Positions 19,301 to 27,504 of a stretch of DNA of 64,000 nt are shown piece after piece. A program made the translations under genes and the position numbers. Below the pieces are notes generated by a model, which searched no databases, was not told where the DNA came from, and saw only the letters and a list, made by a program, of their open reading frames with translations. Positions within the stretch are counted from its first letter, which is position 1; every line of letters starts with the position of its first letter. Location of the stretch: positions 23,877 through 87,876 of the forward strand of contig QXCQ01000018.1 of NCBI GenBank assembly GCA_003576535.1, given 5' to 3'. The DNA comes from Nakamurella silvestris (GTDB lineage Bacteria; Actinomycetota; Actinomycetes; Mycobacteriales; Nakamurellaceae).

Positions 19301-21246
19301 TCCCACGGCTGGTCGCCCGGGTTGTCGCCGTACCAGAGGGTGGCCGGGATGGCCGGCGGCAGATCGACGAGGCCGGTGTTCCAGCGGGAGTTGTTCTTCA
19401 GTGCGGTGCAGTTGAAGAATCCACGCGGGGTGGAGGTCTCGAAGTTCCACTCGTTGTAGGCGAAGTTGTCGCCGGTGCAGTAGGGCCAGCCGCTGTTCGA
19501 CGGCTTGTTCAGCGCAACGGTGTTCCACTCGACGAGGCCCATCGGGCCGCGCTCGGCACTGGCCACACCGGAGTCGGGACCGTAGTCGCCCCAGGAGAGG
19601 CTGTTGGTCGGTCCGTCGACGTCGATGCGGAACGGGTTGCGCACACCCATCACGAAGATCTCGGGGCGGGTCTTCTCGGTGCCGGGGGCGAAGAGGTTGC
19701 CGGCCGGAACGGTGTAGGAGCCGTCGGCGGCGACGGTGATCCGCAGGATCTTGCCACGCAGGTCGTTGGTGTTGCCGGCGCCACGACGGGCGTCGAAGCC
19801 CGGGTTCATGTTGGGGGCGTCGTTGTTCGGGGCGAAACCGTTGGCACCGGGGGCACTTGCCGGGGTGTTGTCACCCGTGGCGAGGTAGAGGTTGCCGTCG
19901 TCGTCCCAGTCGAAGTCACCGGCGACGTGGCAGCACTGCCCACGCTGGACGGGAACTTCGATGATGGTCTGCTCGGTGGCCAGGTCCAGGGCGGTACCGG
20001 TCCACTTGAAGCGGGACAGACGGTTCACGCCCTCCCACTGCTTCCAGTAGGTGGCCGGGTCCGCACCCGCGGGCAGGGTGTTCGGCGCCGTGCCGGCCGG
20101 CGTGGTGCCGGGCGGTGCGTAGTAGACGTAGACCCACTTGTTGTCCGCGAAGTCCGGGTCGACGCCGATGGTCTGCAGACCGTCCTCGGAGTTGGCGTAG
20201 ACCGGGATCGTGTTGGTGGTCTTCGTGACACCGGTGCTCGGGTCCGTGATCCGGATGACGCCGTTGCGGGCCGTGTGCAGGACCTTGCCGTCCGGCAGAA
20301 CGGCGAGGTCGATCGGCTCACCGATGTCCTTGGTCAGCAGCACCTTCTCGTAGTTGTCCCAGTCCAGGGCCGAGGCGCCGTCGTCGCAGAAGGTCTTCTT
20401 GATCGCCGCGCCGCCGATGCGGCCGGTGAGGGCGCCGCAGAGCGAGACACCGGCCTTCGCCACGGCCTCGGGGTTGTTGTCGGCAAGGGTGATGTCGCCG
20501 GTCACCTTCACCGTCCCGAGGGTGGTGTCGCCGGTGTTGTTCTTGACGGTCAGGTTGCCGCCGACGGTGCTGGACTCCTCGCAGGAGGCGCCCTCGACAT
20601 CGGCGAAGGCCGCGAGCTGGTAGCCGTTCCCGTCGAGGGTCACATTGCCCGCCGCGGACAGGTCGCACAGGTAGGATCCGTAGGTGTTGTCCGTGACGGC
20701 GAAGGTGGAGCCGAAGCTCGAGGAGAAGACATCGGTGTAGTTGGTGTCGGTCGTGGAGACCGCACCGGTGAACTCGCTGTCGGTGAACTCGACGTCGACC
20801 TCACCGGTGACCGAAAGTGCGCCGGTGACCTTGGTGTCGGTCAGGTACAGGAACCCGGTCTCCCAGTTCGCGCTGTCGGCGGTGACGGTGACGCTCTCGG
20901 CGATGGTGCTGTCGGTCAGGGAGATGCCGAGCGGGTTGGTGGCGGTGAGCTTGTGGCCCAGGGTCACACCGGTGCCGCTGAGCCAACCGTTGGCCTCGAC
21001 GACGACATCCCCGTGCAGGGTGGTACCGGTGAGGTCGCAGTGCTTTCCGGCCGGGACGGTGAGCTGGACGTTGACGGTGACCGCACCCAGTGGGGCGTCA
21101 CAGATCTGCGGGACCCCGGGCGGGTGCGCCTCGGCGGCGACGGCGACCTGTGGCAGGACCACCAGGCCCGATCCGGCCAGTACAGCCGCGATGCCGAGTC
21201 GACCGAGGCGGCCGGCCGTGCGCGGGGACTTCGTGTGGGCGCTCAT
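16342..21246 (-). CDS. secreted glucose/sorbosone dehydrogenase-like protein with PKD, CBM6-like, Ig-like and SLH domains
   Basis: The catalytic part resembles the beta-propeller of PQQ-type glucose/sorbosone dehydrogenases, which oxidise sugars outside the membrane. The ATG at 21246 overlaps the upstream stop (ATGA) and opens a signal peptide ending VAVAAEA. Of 1634 residues: about 40-290 a Thr/Val-rich beta-helix-like region with repeated short VTG/LTD turns and several Cys; about 300-770 the propeller (IDLAVLPDGKVLHTARNGV, GQCCHVAGDFDWDDDGNLYL, LRGKILRI, GVRNPFRIDVD); about 772-850 a PKD domain (YQWDFDGDG); about 970-1095 a CBM6-like module (EAEHA-type start, DYLKYAPVNF); two or more Ig-like repeats; SLH repeats from about 1455 with C-x14-C in repeats 2 and 3. 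Cofactor and substrate are inferred only from family resemblance. Confidence 0.85.
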   Translation of the reverse strand: MSAHTKSPRTAGRLGRLGIAAVLAGSGLVVLPQVAVAAEAHPPGVPQICDAPLGAVTVNVQLTVPAGKHCDLTGTTLHGDVVVEANGWLSGTGVTLGHKLTATNPLGISLTDSTIAESVTVTADSANWETGFLYLTDTKVTGALSVTGEVDVEFTDSEFTGAVSTTDTNYTDVFSSSFGSTFAVTDNTYGSYLCDLSAAGNVTLDGNGYQLAAFADVEGASCEESSTVGGNLTVKNNTGDTTLGTVKVTGDITLADNNPEAVAKAGVSLCGALTGRIGGAAIKKTFCDDGASALDWDNYEKVLLTKDIGEPIDLAVLPDGKVLHTARNGVIRITDPSTGVTKTTNTIPVYANSEDGLQTIGVDPDFADNKWVYVYYAPPGTTPAGTAPNTLPAGADPATYWKQWEGVNRLSRFKWTGTALDLATEQTIIEVPVQRGQCCHVAGDFDWDDDGNLYLATGDNTPASAPGANGFAPNNDAPNMNPGFDARRGAGNTNDLRGKILRITVAADGSYTVPAGNLFAPGTEKTRPEIFVMGVRNPFRIDVDGPTNSLSWGDYGPDSGVASAERGPMGLVEWNTVALNKPSNSGWPYCTGDNFAYNEWNFETSTPRGFFNCTALKNNSRWNTGLVDLPPAIPATLWYGDNPGDQPWDELVDFGVGGQGPHGGPVYHYDPANPSPTKFPAYWDNKAFFGEFAQDYLAVFTVDWDTSVVDKIEHFLPNDALETNGQPVTDNPMDLEFGPDGSLYVLEYGDGFFRQNPDSGLYKISYVEGNKSPKASFTATPISSSAAPLTVNFNAAGSVDPEGETLTYQWDFDGDGTFDATGVTASHTYTTIGQFTARLKVTDPQGGTGLISKVISVGNVAPVVTINTPADGSFFEWGKAIPYRITTADAEDGTATVCTRVAWTFGLGHAEHAHPESIGTGCTGAWPTPIDAPEHGATEKIYGAVVVTYTDNGHNGVAPAAGEAAIILNPKLQQAEHATVLQGVEVADVEGASGSRVITGLASGDYLKYAPVNFAGITGVSAVAKGIGDLQLRWGSATAAPFATIAINNREGWQTVEKSFTAPTGTGELFVTSAAGLDVDAFTFLGNGVDDVTKPVISHTLNPAAPTGVGGVYNKAVALTIAATDNGTLSSVQYSVDNGGTWTTLRATNGLYPAVNFTTNGARTVLYRATDNGGNVANGTVSFTIDLAAANSPAFTATTSPAAPNGTNDWYKSAVTVTLVPVAGITGTAEYRLAGGAWLPYTSPVVVAAQGSHLFEYRSTVAGVTSAPTSLAFKIDSIAPVTAPELGETSPYTVTLASADALSGILSTEYRIGSGAWTAYGTPFTVTAGAAAQTISFRSTDNAGNVEATRSLVVPAAPVVRTATTTSLTLPVGPVLLTGKSSAKVVVSGNGGTPSGQVVIYSGDTLVGAAPLVNGQATVALVALTAGTVQLRAGYVGDATFAPSDSAAGSLVVTFGDVKPNHQFFTEILWAAGNGITTGHDDGTFQPAASITRQAAAAMLYRFAHPGAPAPTCTVAPFTDVPVTGDFCGEISWLKSAGITTGHDDGTFKPGATITREAIAAFIYRVANNGGKAPACTSAVFPDVSKAHPFCGEIKWLVEKNIVRGFDDGTFKPGANVARDATAAFLYRLAGSLT

Positions 21247-22232
21247 CCGCGGAGTCCGATCATGTTCTCGAAGGAGACCTCGGCGGAACCGAGGGATCCG
21301 GCGGGGTATCCGGGGTTGTTCGACGCGGAGGCGTTGTCCTGCTCCATGAGTCCTACTCGGGCACCTCGGTCGGGCAGGGCGGAGAGGAACTCCCGGTAGG
21401 GGATGCTGCCGCGGCCGAACTCGATGATGTCGTAACCGTTGGCGTTGGCCGCGTTCGACTTGCCGTCCTTGAGATGCAGGAGCGGGAAACGGGTCGGGTT
21501 GTCGAGGATGTACTGGACGGGCTCGAAGCCCGGGAAACGGTACTGGCCGACGTAGGCCCAGTAGACGTCCATCTCCAGGAATACGGCCTCGGGATCGGTG
21601 TTGGCGAGGAAGTAGTCGTAGAGCCGAATCTCGGGGGCGTCCGAGGCGAAGCTGAACTCGTTCTGGTGGTTGTGCTGGTAGATCTTCATCCCCCTGGACC
21701 GGGCCAGCGCGCCGGCGGTGTTCCACTGCGGGATGAAGGTGTCGTAGGAGGCCTTGGTGAACTGGGCCGCGGGGGAGGACCCGGTGCCGATGTACGGCAT
21801 GCCAAGGGTTTCCGCGCCGTCCAGGACGGCATTGGTGTTCGTCAGGAGCTGGGTGCGGTCGGCGTGGTTGCCCACCGCGCGCAGACCGAAGTCGTCGAGC
21901 AGGGTACGCAGCTGCGGCAGGGTGATGGCTCCGACGCTGCCCTGGGTGTAGCCGGCGAATTCGACCTCGCTGTAACCGATCCGGGAGAGTTCCTCGAAGA
22001 CGGCCCGGAAGCCGAGGGAGTTGACCTTGTCCCGGATGGTGAACATCTGGATGCCGATCTTGCTCGGCGGGACCAGGCGGGTTCGGCCGGGGACGATGCC
22101 GGGTACGGCCGTCGGCGGGGCCGCGGAGGCCGCGAGCGCGGACCCGGCGAATGTGGCCGTGCTGACGGCCACAGTGGTTCCGGCGAGAGCTTTCAAGAAG
22201 CTGCGCCGTGAAGCCTTGGACATGGCAGGCAT
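21243..22232 (-). CDS. Tat-exported sugar phosphate isomerase/epimerase-like TIM-barrel protein
   Basis: The fold is that of xylose isomerase-like / AP endonuclease 2 proteins, which act on sugar carbonyls using a metal held by Glu, Asp and His. A twin-arginine signal (SRRSFLKALAG, then Ala-rich) shows export in folded form. The ATG at 22232 is chosen because AAGGAG lies about nine bases upstream; a GTG at 22241 sits directly against that site and is unlikely. The 329-residue protein shows SKIGIQMFTIRD, GYSEVEFAGY, HNHQNEF, LEMDVYW and LLHLKDGK, so the metal ligands (E, H, D, H) are present. It is coupled by a 4-base overlap to the dehydrogenase-like gene, pointing to one extracytoplasmic sugar-modifying pathway. 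Confidence 0.88.
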   Translation of the reverse strand: MPAMSKASRRSFLKALAGTTVAVSTATFAGSALAASAAPPTAVPGIVPGRTRLVPPSKIGIQMFTIRDKVNSLGFRAVFEELSRIGYSEVEFAGYTQGSVGAITLPQLRTLLDDFGLRAVGNHADRTQLLTNTNAVLDGAETLGMPYIGTGSSPAAQFTKASYDTFIPQWNTAGALARSRGMKIYQHNHQNEFSFASDAPEIRLYDYFLANTDPEAVFLEMDVYWAYVGQYRFPGFEPVQYILDNPTRFPLLHLKDGKSNAANANGYDIIEFGRGSIPYREFLSALPDRGARVGLMEQDNASASNNPGYPAGSLGSAEVSFENMIGLRG

Positions 22233-22462
22233 TGCTGACACTCCTTCACATCGTTGTGCGGGTGGGAGCCTTCGGACCTGCCGGAGCCGGAAGGCGAAAT
22301 GTGCTGAGGGAGCTGCTCGGTGGTACCTCCTGGTCTCGGGCGAGGTGTCACTGGGGCGTTCCGGTTCCTGTGGTGCCGACGCATTCCTCCTCCACGGTGA
22401 AAATCACCGCAACGGTGCGGGTCGGGGTTCGCGGAGGTGGTCGCGATGGCGGAACCACCCAC

Positions 22463-22533
22463 ACCTAAACAAGACTTTCGTCAGCTGTCAAGCAAAAGCT
22501 GCGCGTTTAAAAATGGTGTTTCCACAATGGAAA
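22463..22533 (-). promoter_or_regulatory. sigma-70-type promoter and inverted repeat upstream of the isomerase/dehydrogenase operon
   Basis: On the minus strand TTGACA (22491-22486) and TTAGGT (22468-22463) are separated by exactly 17 bases, in an AT-rich patch unusual for this window. Transcription would start near 22456, leaving a leader of about 225 bases. Just upstream, TTTCCA-CAA-TGGAAA (22519-22533) is a perfect inverted repeat in activator position; the same half-sites recur at 57827-57842. Confidence 0.65.
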
Positions 22534-22590
22534 TGCAAAAGTAGGAAAATGAAAGAATGTTACGCAGTGTGATGGCTGGTCGCTCTGCGT

Positions 22591-22603
22591 TGACAACGTT
22601 GAC
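22591..22603. promoter_or_regulatory. LacI-type operator-like site
   Basis: TGACAACGTTGAC repeats, base for base, the site in front of the GH92 gene (8831-8843). Its CAACGTTG centre also occurs at 57847-57854 next to the LacI-family gene. It lies about 100 bases upstream of the promoter of the isomerase/dehydrogenase pair. Confidence 0.45.
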
Positions 22604-22610
22604 CGTTCGG

Positions 22611-22632
22611 CGGCCTCCCTGATGGGAGGCCG
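22611..22632. terminator. 9-bp GC-rich hairpin
   Basis: CGGCCTCCC, loop TGAT, GGGAGGCCG, followed by TTT on the plus strand. It could end minus-strand transcription from the LysR gene or insulate the operon promoter; no plus-strand gene precedes it. Confidence 0.45.
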
Positions 22633-22720
22633 TTTCGGTCGCGTTATCCGTGATCAGGGGGTCGGGCGCTGTTGCCGTGAGGGCGATGCCTGTGAGCTGA
22701 TGGGCAACACAGGCGTCTGA

Positions 22721-22760
22721 GTGAACGTTCACCACGTATGACTGGCCTTTTTTACGTGGT
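22721..22760. repeat. palindrome GTGAACGTTCAC followed by ACCACGTA/TACGTGGT hairpin
   Basis: A perfect 12-bp palindrome (22721-22732) abuts an 8-bp inverted repeat (22731-22738 with 22753-22760) whose loop ends in six T. It lies in the 772-base gap 22233-23004, which holds no convincing gene. Confidence 0.45.
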
Positions 22761-22857
22761 GGTGTCCGGTCGATGCGGGATCAGTCGGTGCGAAATGTTC
22801 TCCGACGGCGCGGATCCGTACACCCGAAACCATTCGGCGAAGGCATTGCTGTTGCCG

Positions 22858-22955
22858 GATCGGCGGAAATCGCCGGCCTCGAAAATCGCCGGCCTCGGAA
22901 ATCGGCGGCCTCGGAACGGCCGGCGTCGGAATCGCGGGCATCGAAAATGCCGGCA
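22858..22955 (+). repeat. degenerate tandem repeat, 15-16 bp unit, about six copies
   Basis: Units of the form TCGGAAATCGCCGGCC follow one another: 16, 16, 15, 15 and 15 bases after a longer first copy, diverging towards the right. It lies just downstream of the LysR gene and does not code for anything credible. Confidence 0.65.
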
Positions 22956-23004
22956 GCTCTCGCGACGGCAGTGCAGGTGCGGCCGACGAGTTGTCGGAGG
23001 TGGG

Positions 23005-23916
23005 TCAGGGAAACTCGGTGGAGGCCGCCGCGAGGCCGACGGCGATCTCGACAACCCGGTCCACCACGGGATCCCGGTGGCCGGGGCGGGCGGTGATCTC
23101 CAGATGCCCCGGCGGGGTTCCCGTCACCGGAACCCAGGCGAGATCCTCACGCTGGTAGCGCGATCGGGTCGACTGGACGCTCAGGTTCACGCCGAGGCCG
23201 GCCGCGCACATGTCCATCACGTCGTCGAGATGGTCGACCCGCGGCCCCCAGCGGAGCGACGTCCCGTCCGGACGTGGATCGATCATCCAGGCCTTCAACA
23301 CACCCTCCAGGGCGGGAGTGCCCACCCTGATGTAGGTTTCGGCGTTCGTCTCCTCCAGGGTCACCGACTCGCGGCCGGCGAACCGGTGGTCCTTGGCGAC
23401 CATCAGCACCCGGGGGTCGACGAAACTTGCCAGCACCACCGCGTCCTCGTACCCGGCTCCGGCGATCCGGGAGCCGAACACGACATCCACGGCGCGGCTG
23501 GAATCGGCCAGGACGTAGTCGGCGAGTTCGATCCGTTGGATGGCGACCCGTAAGCCGGGCAGCTGTTCGCTGATCGCGGCGATGACGGGGGCGGTGTAGG
23601 ACCCCAGTCCGGCTCCGACGATGCCGATGGTCAGGGTGCGGCCGTGGTCGCCGCGGGTGCGCTCGGTCCAGGTGCGCAGGTTCTCGAAGGCCTTGTTGAC
23701 CTCCTGGGCCACCGGCAGGAAGTCCCGGCCGGCCGCGGTCAGGCTGATCTGTCGGGGTGATCGGTCGAACAGCGACTCGCCGACCTGCGCTTCCAACCGG
23801 ACGATCTGTTTGCTCAGGCTCGGCGTCGAGATCCGCAGGATCTTGGCCGCCCGGCCGAAGTGCAACTCCTTGGCCAGGACCAGGAAGGAGCGCACGGAGG
23901 CGGCGGAGACATCCAA
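23005..23916 (-). CDS. LysR-family transcriptional regulator
   Basis: A 303-residue one-component regulator. The N-terminal winged helix is clear (VRSFLVLAKELHFGRAAK, ILRISTPSLSKQIVRLEAQV, LFDRSPRQISLTAAG), followed by the periplasmic-binding-protein-like effector domain from about residue 90. The frame begins at TTG 23916 with AAAGG about nine bases upstream; no ATG gives a complete first helix. It is divergent from the DUF4349 lipoprotein gene across 285 bases, the usual arrangement of a LysR protein with its target, but the effector cannot be read from sequence. Confidence 0.88.
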   Translation of the reverse strand: MDVSAASVRSFLVLAKELHFGRAAKILRISTPSLSKQIVRLEAQVGESLFDRSPRQISLTAAGRDFLPVAQEVNKAFENLRTWTERTRGDHGRTLTIGIVGAGLGSYTAPVIAAISEQLPGLRVAIQRIELADYVLADSSRAVDVVFGSRIAGAGYEDAVVLASFVDPRVLMVAKDHRFAGRESVTLEETNAETYIRVGTPALEGVLKAWMIDPRPDGTSLRWGPRVDHLDDVMDMCAAGLGVNLSVQSTRSRYQREDLAWVPVTGTPPGHLEITARPGHRDPVVDRVVEIAVGLAAASTEFP

Positions 23917-24201
23917 GATGCGGTTACCTTTCCGGTGATCAGCGCCGACACGGGCGCAGGGACAGGACTGGGGAAGACTTTATCCCGGATCCGGCAAAAT
24001 TATGCGCACGCATGAATGCGCCGTGTCTGCCCGCGCCCCCGACGGCCCCGCACCGACTCGAACCGACGTTGCCCAACCGTGACCTCCGGGGATGCAACCG
24101 CCCGGACGCAGTTCCTCGTCCTCACCCCGTCGATACGACCCGCACGGCACAACCGGGCCGGACCGCGGACGTCGAACAGAACACACAGGGTGGAGTGGGG
24201 A

Positions 24202-25248
24202 ATGCGCAGGTCACAGGTGGCACGTAGGCAACGACGGAGGTCCCTCGGTGTGGCCGCCTTCCTGGGCGTGCTGATGCTGGGGGCCGCGGCCTGCACCGCC
24301 GGGAGCGACTCCAGCGCCATGCACGCCGACGCGGGCCTTGCCGTGACCGACGCAGCAGGCACGCCGGACACGGTCGGCACGGACACGGCCGGAAAGCCTC
24401 AGGGAACCAAGAAGGACACCTCCAAGAGCTCGCAGAAGGCGTTGCCGGTCGGGAATGTGGACGGCCGGGATGTGATCAGGACTGCGGCCGTGCAGGTTCG
24501 GCTCACCCTCGACCCCTCCATCACCGGACAGACCCCACCCGCGGACGTCGACCGGGCCGTCCGATCGGTGACGACCGCCGCCGCGGCGCAGGCGCGGAGC
24601 GCGGCCACCGGGGCAGGTGGATACGTCTCGGATTCGGAGCAGCGGGAGGGGGTCTACACCGTCACCGCCCGGATTCCGCGTGCCGGGTACGACGCCTTCC
24701 TCCTGCGGATGGGTGAACTCGGCGATGTCATCGGATCGAACGAGACCTCCCAGGACGTCACCTCCCAGATCGCCGACACGGCGAGCCGGATCACCACCAT
24801 GCGGGCCAGCGTCGCCCGGGTGCGGGCGCTGCTCGACGAGGCCAAGGACGTCACCACCATCGTCCGGATCGAATCCCAGCTCACCTCCCGGGAGGCGGAC
24901 CTGGAATCCCTGCTCGCCCAGCAGGCCGCCCTGGCCGACCAGGTCACCTACTCGACCGTGGTCGTCAGTTTCTCCGCCCGATCGGCCCCGGTCGACGAGG
25001 CCGTCGTCGCACCGGCGGTCGATGAACGCAGCGGGTTCGTCAAGGGGCTCGCCGCGGGCTGGCACGCCCTGGTCGCCTTCCTCACCTGGGTGGCTGCGGT
25101 GTTCGGTGCGGTGCTGCCGTTCCTGCCGGTGGTGATCGTGGTGGCCGTCGCCGCCGGGCTCGTCCGCCGTTGGGTGCGGAACCGGAAGGCGCCGATCGGT
25201 GGTGACCACCCGTCGCCGCCCTCCGGCCCGGCACCGGCCGCCGCCTGA
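24202..25248 (+). CDS. DUF4349 lipoprotein with C-terminal membrane helix
   Basis: A 348-residue protein whose ATG (24202) follows GGAGTGGGG. It starts with an Arg-rich stretch and a hydrophobic segment ending in lipobox GAAAC, so it is probably a lipoprotein. The DUF4349 core (about residues 95-270) has [30 protein letters not shown] and a long amphipathic helix pair with [17 protein letters not shown] and [14 protein letters not shown] (coiled coil). The C-terminal end is a strong membrane helix ([18 protein letters not shown]) followed by Arg/Lys residues. The function of DUF4349 is not known. The early end of the block and the palindrome at 25266 follow. Confidence 0.82.
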   Translation: MRRSQVARRQRRRSLGVAAFLGVLMLGAAACTAGSDSSAMHADAGLAVTDAAGTPDTVGTDTAGKPQGTKKDTSKSSQKALPVGNVDGRDVIRTAAVQVRLTLDPSITGQTPPADVDRAVRSVTTAAAAQARSAATGAGGYVSDSEQREGVYTVTARIPRAGYDAFLLRMGELGDVIGSNETSQDVTSQIADTASRITTMRASVARVRALLDEAKDVTTIVRIESQLTSREADLESLLAQQAALADQVTYSTVVVSFSARSAPVDEAVVAPAVDERSGFVKGLAAGWHALVAFLTWVAAVFGAVLPFLPVVIVVAVAAGLVRRWVRNRKAPIGGDHPSPPSGPAPAAA

Positions 25249-25265
25249 GGCCCGACCGTTCACGC

Positions 25266-25316
25266 CGCGAGTGGACTCCCGCACCCCAAAACCTGGGGTG
25301 TGGGAGTCCACTCGCG
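25266..25316. repeat. solitary 51-bp palindromic element (P family), best conserved copy
   Basis: Two 22-base arms beginning CGCGAGTGGAC pair with a single G-T exception around the 7-base loop AAAACCT. It lies 18 bases after the DUF4349 stop codon and 105 bases before gpmA. Length and outer arms are identical to the elements in the 61009-61592 array. Confidence 0.85.
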
Positions 25317-25421
25317 GGGGAGGCGGGTGTACCGGCGTGGGGTGAGGGGTTCACTCCGCGGATACCCGCCGTTCACGGGGCCAATGAGGAGAGAACCCGG
25401 TCGGTGCGGCAAACTGGGGAC

Positions 25422-26165
25422 ATGACTTCAACGCTGATCCTCCTCCGTCACGGCGAGAGCGTCTGGAACGCCACCAACCAGTTCACCGGGTGGGTGGACG
25501 TCCCCCTCTCCGAGAAGGGACAGGCCGAGGCCAAGCGCGGCGGCGAGCTCCTGACCGCCGCCGGGCTGCTCCCGGACGTCCTGCACACCTCCCTGCTGCG
25601 CCGTGCCATCAGCACCGCCAACCTCGCCCTCGACGCGGCGGACCGGCACTGGATCGACGTCCGTCGTTCCTGGCGGCTGAACGAACGTCACTACGGCGAC
25701 CTGCAGGGCAAGGACAAGAAGCAGACCCTGGAGACCTACGGCGAGGAGCAGTTCCAGCTCTGGCGTCGCTCCTACGACACCCCGCCGCCGGCGATCAGCG
25801 CCGACAACGAGTACTCCCAGGCCGGGGACCCCCGCTACGCCGACCTCGGTGCGGCCGCCCCGACCACCGAGTGCCTTGCCGATGTCGTCACCCGCCTCGA
25901 GCCGTACCTGTACGGCGAGATCGCCGCCGACCTGCGGGCCGGAAAGGTGACCCTGGTCGCGGCCCACGGCAACTCCCTGCGCGCCGTGGTGAAACTCCTC
26001 GACGGCATCAGCGACGAGGACATCGCCAAGGTGAACATCCCCACCGGGATCCCGCTGGCCTACGAGCTGGACGACGACCTGAAGCCGATCACGGCCGGTG
26101 GCACCTACCTCGACCCCGAGGCCGCCGCTGCGGCGATCACCGCCGTGGCGAACCAGGGCCGCTGA
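25422..26165 (+). CDS. gpmA: 2,3-bisphosphoglycerate-dependent phosphoglycerate mutase
   Basis: Interconverts 3- and 2-phosphoglycerate in glycolysis through a phosphohistidine. The 247-residue protein begins [12 protein letters not shown], containing the catalytic His, then [15 protein letters not shown], the LLRRAI substrate Arg region, [15 protein letters not shown] and [12 protein letters not shown] with the second catalytic His. The ATG at 25422 gives the normal GpmA start; its ribosome site (GGGGA) is close and weak. As in mycobacteria (Rv0489) it directly precedes senX3-regX3, with 31 bases between them, so read-through into the two-component genes is likely. Confidence 0.96.
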   Translation: MTSTLILLRHGESVWNATNQFTGWVDVPLSEKGQAEAKRGGELLTAAGLLPDVLHTSLLRRAISTANLALDAADRHWIDVRRSWRLNERHYGDLQGKDKKQTLETYGEEQFQLWRRSYDTPPPAISADNEYSQAGDPRYADLGAAAPTTECLADVVTRLEPYLYGEIAADLRAGKVTLVAAHGNSLRAVVKLLDGISDEDIAKVNIPTGIPLAYELDDDLKPITAGGTYLDPEAAAAAITAVANQGR

Positions 26166-26196
26166 GAAACCCCTTTCCTGCGAAGGTCACCTGACG

Positions 26197-27468
26197 ATGA
26201 ATGCTCTCGGGTACGTGGCGGTGGGACTGGTCGGTGCCATCGCCGGCTGGATGCTGGCGCTCGTCGCCCTGCGCTGGCAGGTCAAGCACAGCAAGCGCAA
26301 GGCACCGTCGGAGGAACAGAACGCACGCATCGTCCTCGCGGAGTCCAGCAACGGCTACGCGTTGCTGGACCGCGAGGGCAACGTGCTGCTCTTCAACACC
26401 CGGGCGATCGAACTGGGGGTCGTCCGGGCGAACCGGATCGACGACCGTATCCGGGAGGTCACCGGTCGGGCGATGGTCGCCGGTGAGCCGGTCGACGTCG
26501 ACCTCACCGACCGGTCCAGCCGCGGGGTGCCTGCCGTGGTCCACGCCGAGGTCCGGGCGCTGCGCGGGGGCCAGGTGCTGGTCTGGGCCAAGGACGACTC
26601 CGCCGCGGCCAAGGTCGAGGCGGTCCGCCGGGACTTCATCGCCAACGTCTCCCACGAGCTGAAGACCCCGGTGGCGGCGATCTCGCTGCTCGCCGAGGCG
26701 GTGCTGGACGCGGCCGACGACCCCGAGGTGGTCGAGCGGTTCGCCGGCAAGATGCTGCGTGAGTCCAACCGGTTGGGCGCGATGGTGACCGAACTCATCG
26801 CACTGTCACGGTTGCAGGGCAGCGACCCGGTGCTGGACCTGGCGGTGGTCTCCGTCGACGGCATCATCGCCGAGGCGATCGGGCGCAGCCAGAGTTCGGC
26901 CGAGGCCGCCGGCATCACCGTCTACTCCGGCGGTGAGACCGGTCTGGAGATCCGCGGGGACCGCCCGCTGCTGGTCTCCGCGCTGACCAACCTGATCAGC
27001 AATGCCATCCACTACTCGCCCGAGGCGACGCCGGTGACGATCACCTCCCGTTGTCGCGGCGAGGTGGTCGAGATCGCCGTCACCGACCGGGGAACGGGTA
27101 TCGCCCCGGTCCACCAGGAGCGGGTGTTCGAACGCTTCTTCCGCGCCGACCCGGCCCGCTCCCGGAACACCGGCGGGACGGGCCTGGGGCTGGCCATCGT
27201 CAAGCATGTGGCCGTCAACCACGGCGGCGAGGTCGCCCTGTTCAGCCGGTTGGGGGTGGGCTCCACCTTCACCCTGCGGCTGCCGATCCTGGGCTCGGCC
27301 GACCTGGACAGTCCGACGTCGGAGGAGGCCCCCGTCAACCCGATTCCGGGCCAGGGGCGTTTCGAGTCACCGACTGTTCATCTTGCGTCTGCCCAGCCGT
27401 TGCCGGACCGCCCGGCAGAATCAAAGGGGACGTCCTCGGGTGGTACCAGCACCCGGGTGACGATCTGA
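26197..27468 (+). CDS. senX3: sensor histidine kinase SenX3
   Basis: Membrane-anchored kinase of the phosphate-limitation two-component system. The ATG at 26197 follows GAAGG. Of 423 residues, 5-25 form a membrane helix; about 45-130 a PAS-like domain (NGYALLDREGNVLLFN); about 150-215 the dimerisation helix with phosphoacceptor His in NVSHELKTPVAA; about 260-370 the ATPase domain with N box (ALTNLISNAIHYSPE), DRGTGIAP and GGTGLGLAIVK. The tail of about 60 residues is Pro/Ser-rich and not conserved. The synteny with gpmA and regX3 supports SenX3 rather than another PhoR-type kinase. Confidence 0.94.
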   Translation: MNALGYVAVGLVGAIAGWMLALVALRWQVKHSKRKAPSEEQNARIVLAESSNGYALLDREGNVLLFNTRAIELGVVRANRIDDRIREVTGRAMVAGEPVDVDLTDRSSRGVPAVVHAEVRALRGGQVLVWAKDDSAAAKVEAVRRDFIANVSHELKTPVAAISLLAEAVLDAADDPEVVERFAGKMLRESNRLGAMVTELIALSRLQGSDPVLDLAVVSVDGIIAEAIGRSQSSAEAAGITVYSGGETGLEIRGDRPLLVSALTNLISNAIHYSPEATPVTITSRCRGEVVEIAVTDRGTGIAPVHQERVFERFFRADPARSRNTGGTGLGLAIVKHVAVNHGGEVALFSRLGVGSTFTLRLPILGSADLDSPTSEEAPVNPIPGQGRFESPTVHLASAQPLPDRPAESKGTSSGGTSTRVTI

Positions 27469-27480
27469 GCAGGTTAACTT

Positions 27481-27493
27481 CGAAGGATCTTCG
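27481..27493 (+). other. small hairpin before the regX3 ribosome-binding site
   Basis: CGAAG-GAT-CTTCG ends two bases before AAGGAG (27495-27500), in the 36-base senX3-regX3 gap. It could adjust translation of regX3 relative to senX3. The MIRU repeats known in this gap in M. tuberculosis are absent. Confidence 0.35.
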
Positions 27494-27504
27494 CAAGGAG
27501 CACA

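Noticed and set aside
16483..21399. 1638-codon open frame on the plus strand
   Set aside because: Mirror of the SLH dehydrogenase-like gene. No domain, signal peptide or ribosome site; composition typical of antisense frames at high GC.
27469..27504. MIRU-type repeat between senX3 and regX3
   Set aside because: The gap is only 36 bases and contains a small hairpin and a ribosome site; there is no room for a MIRU unit.
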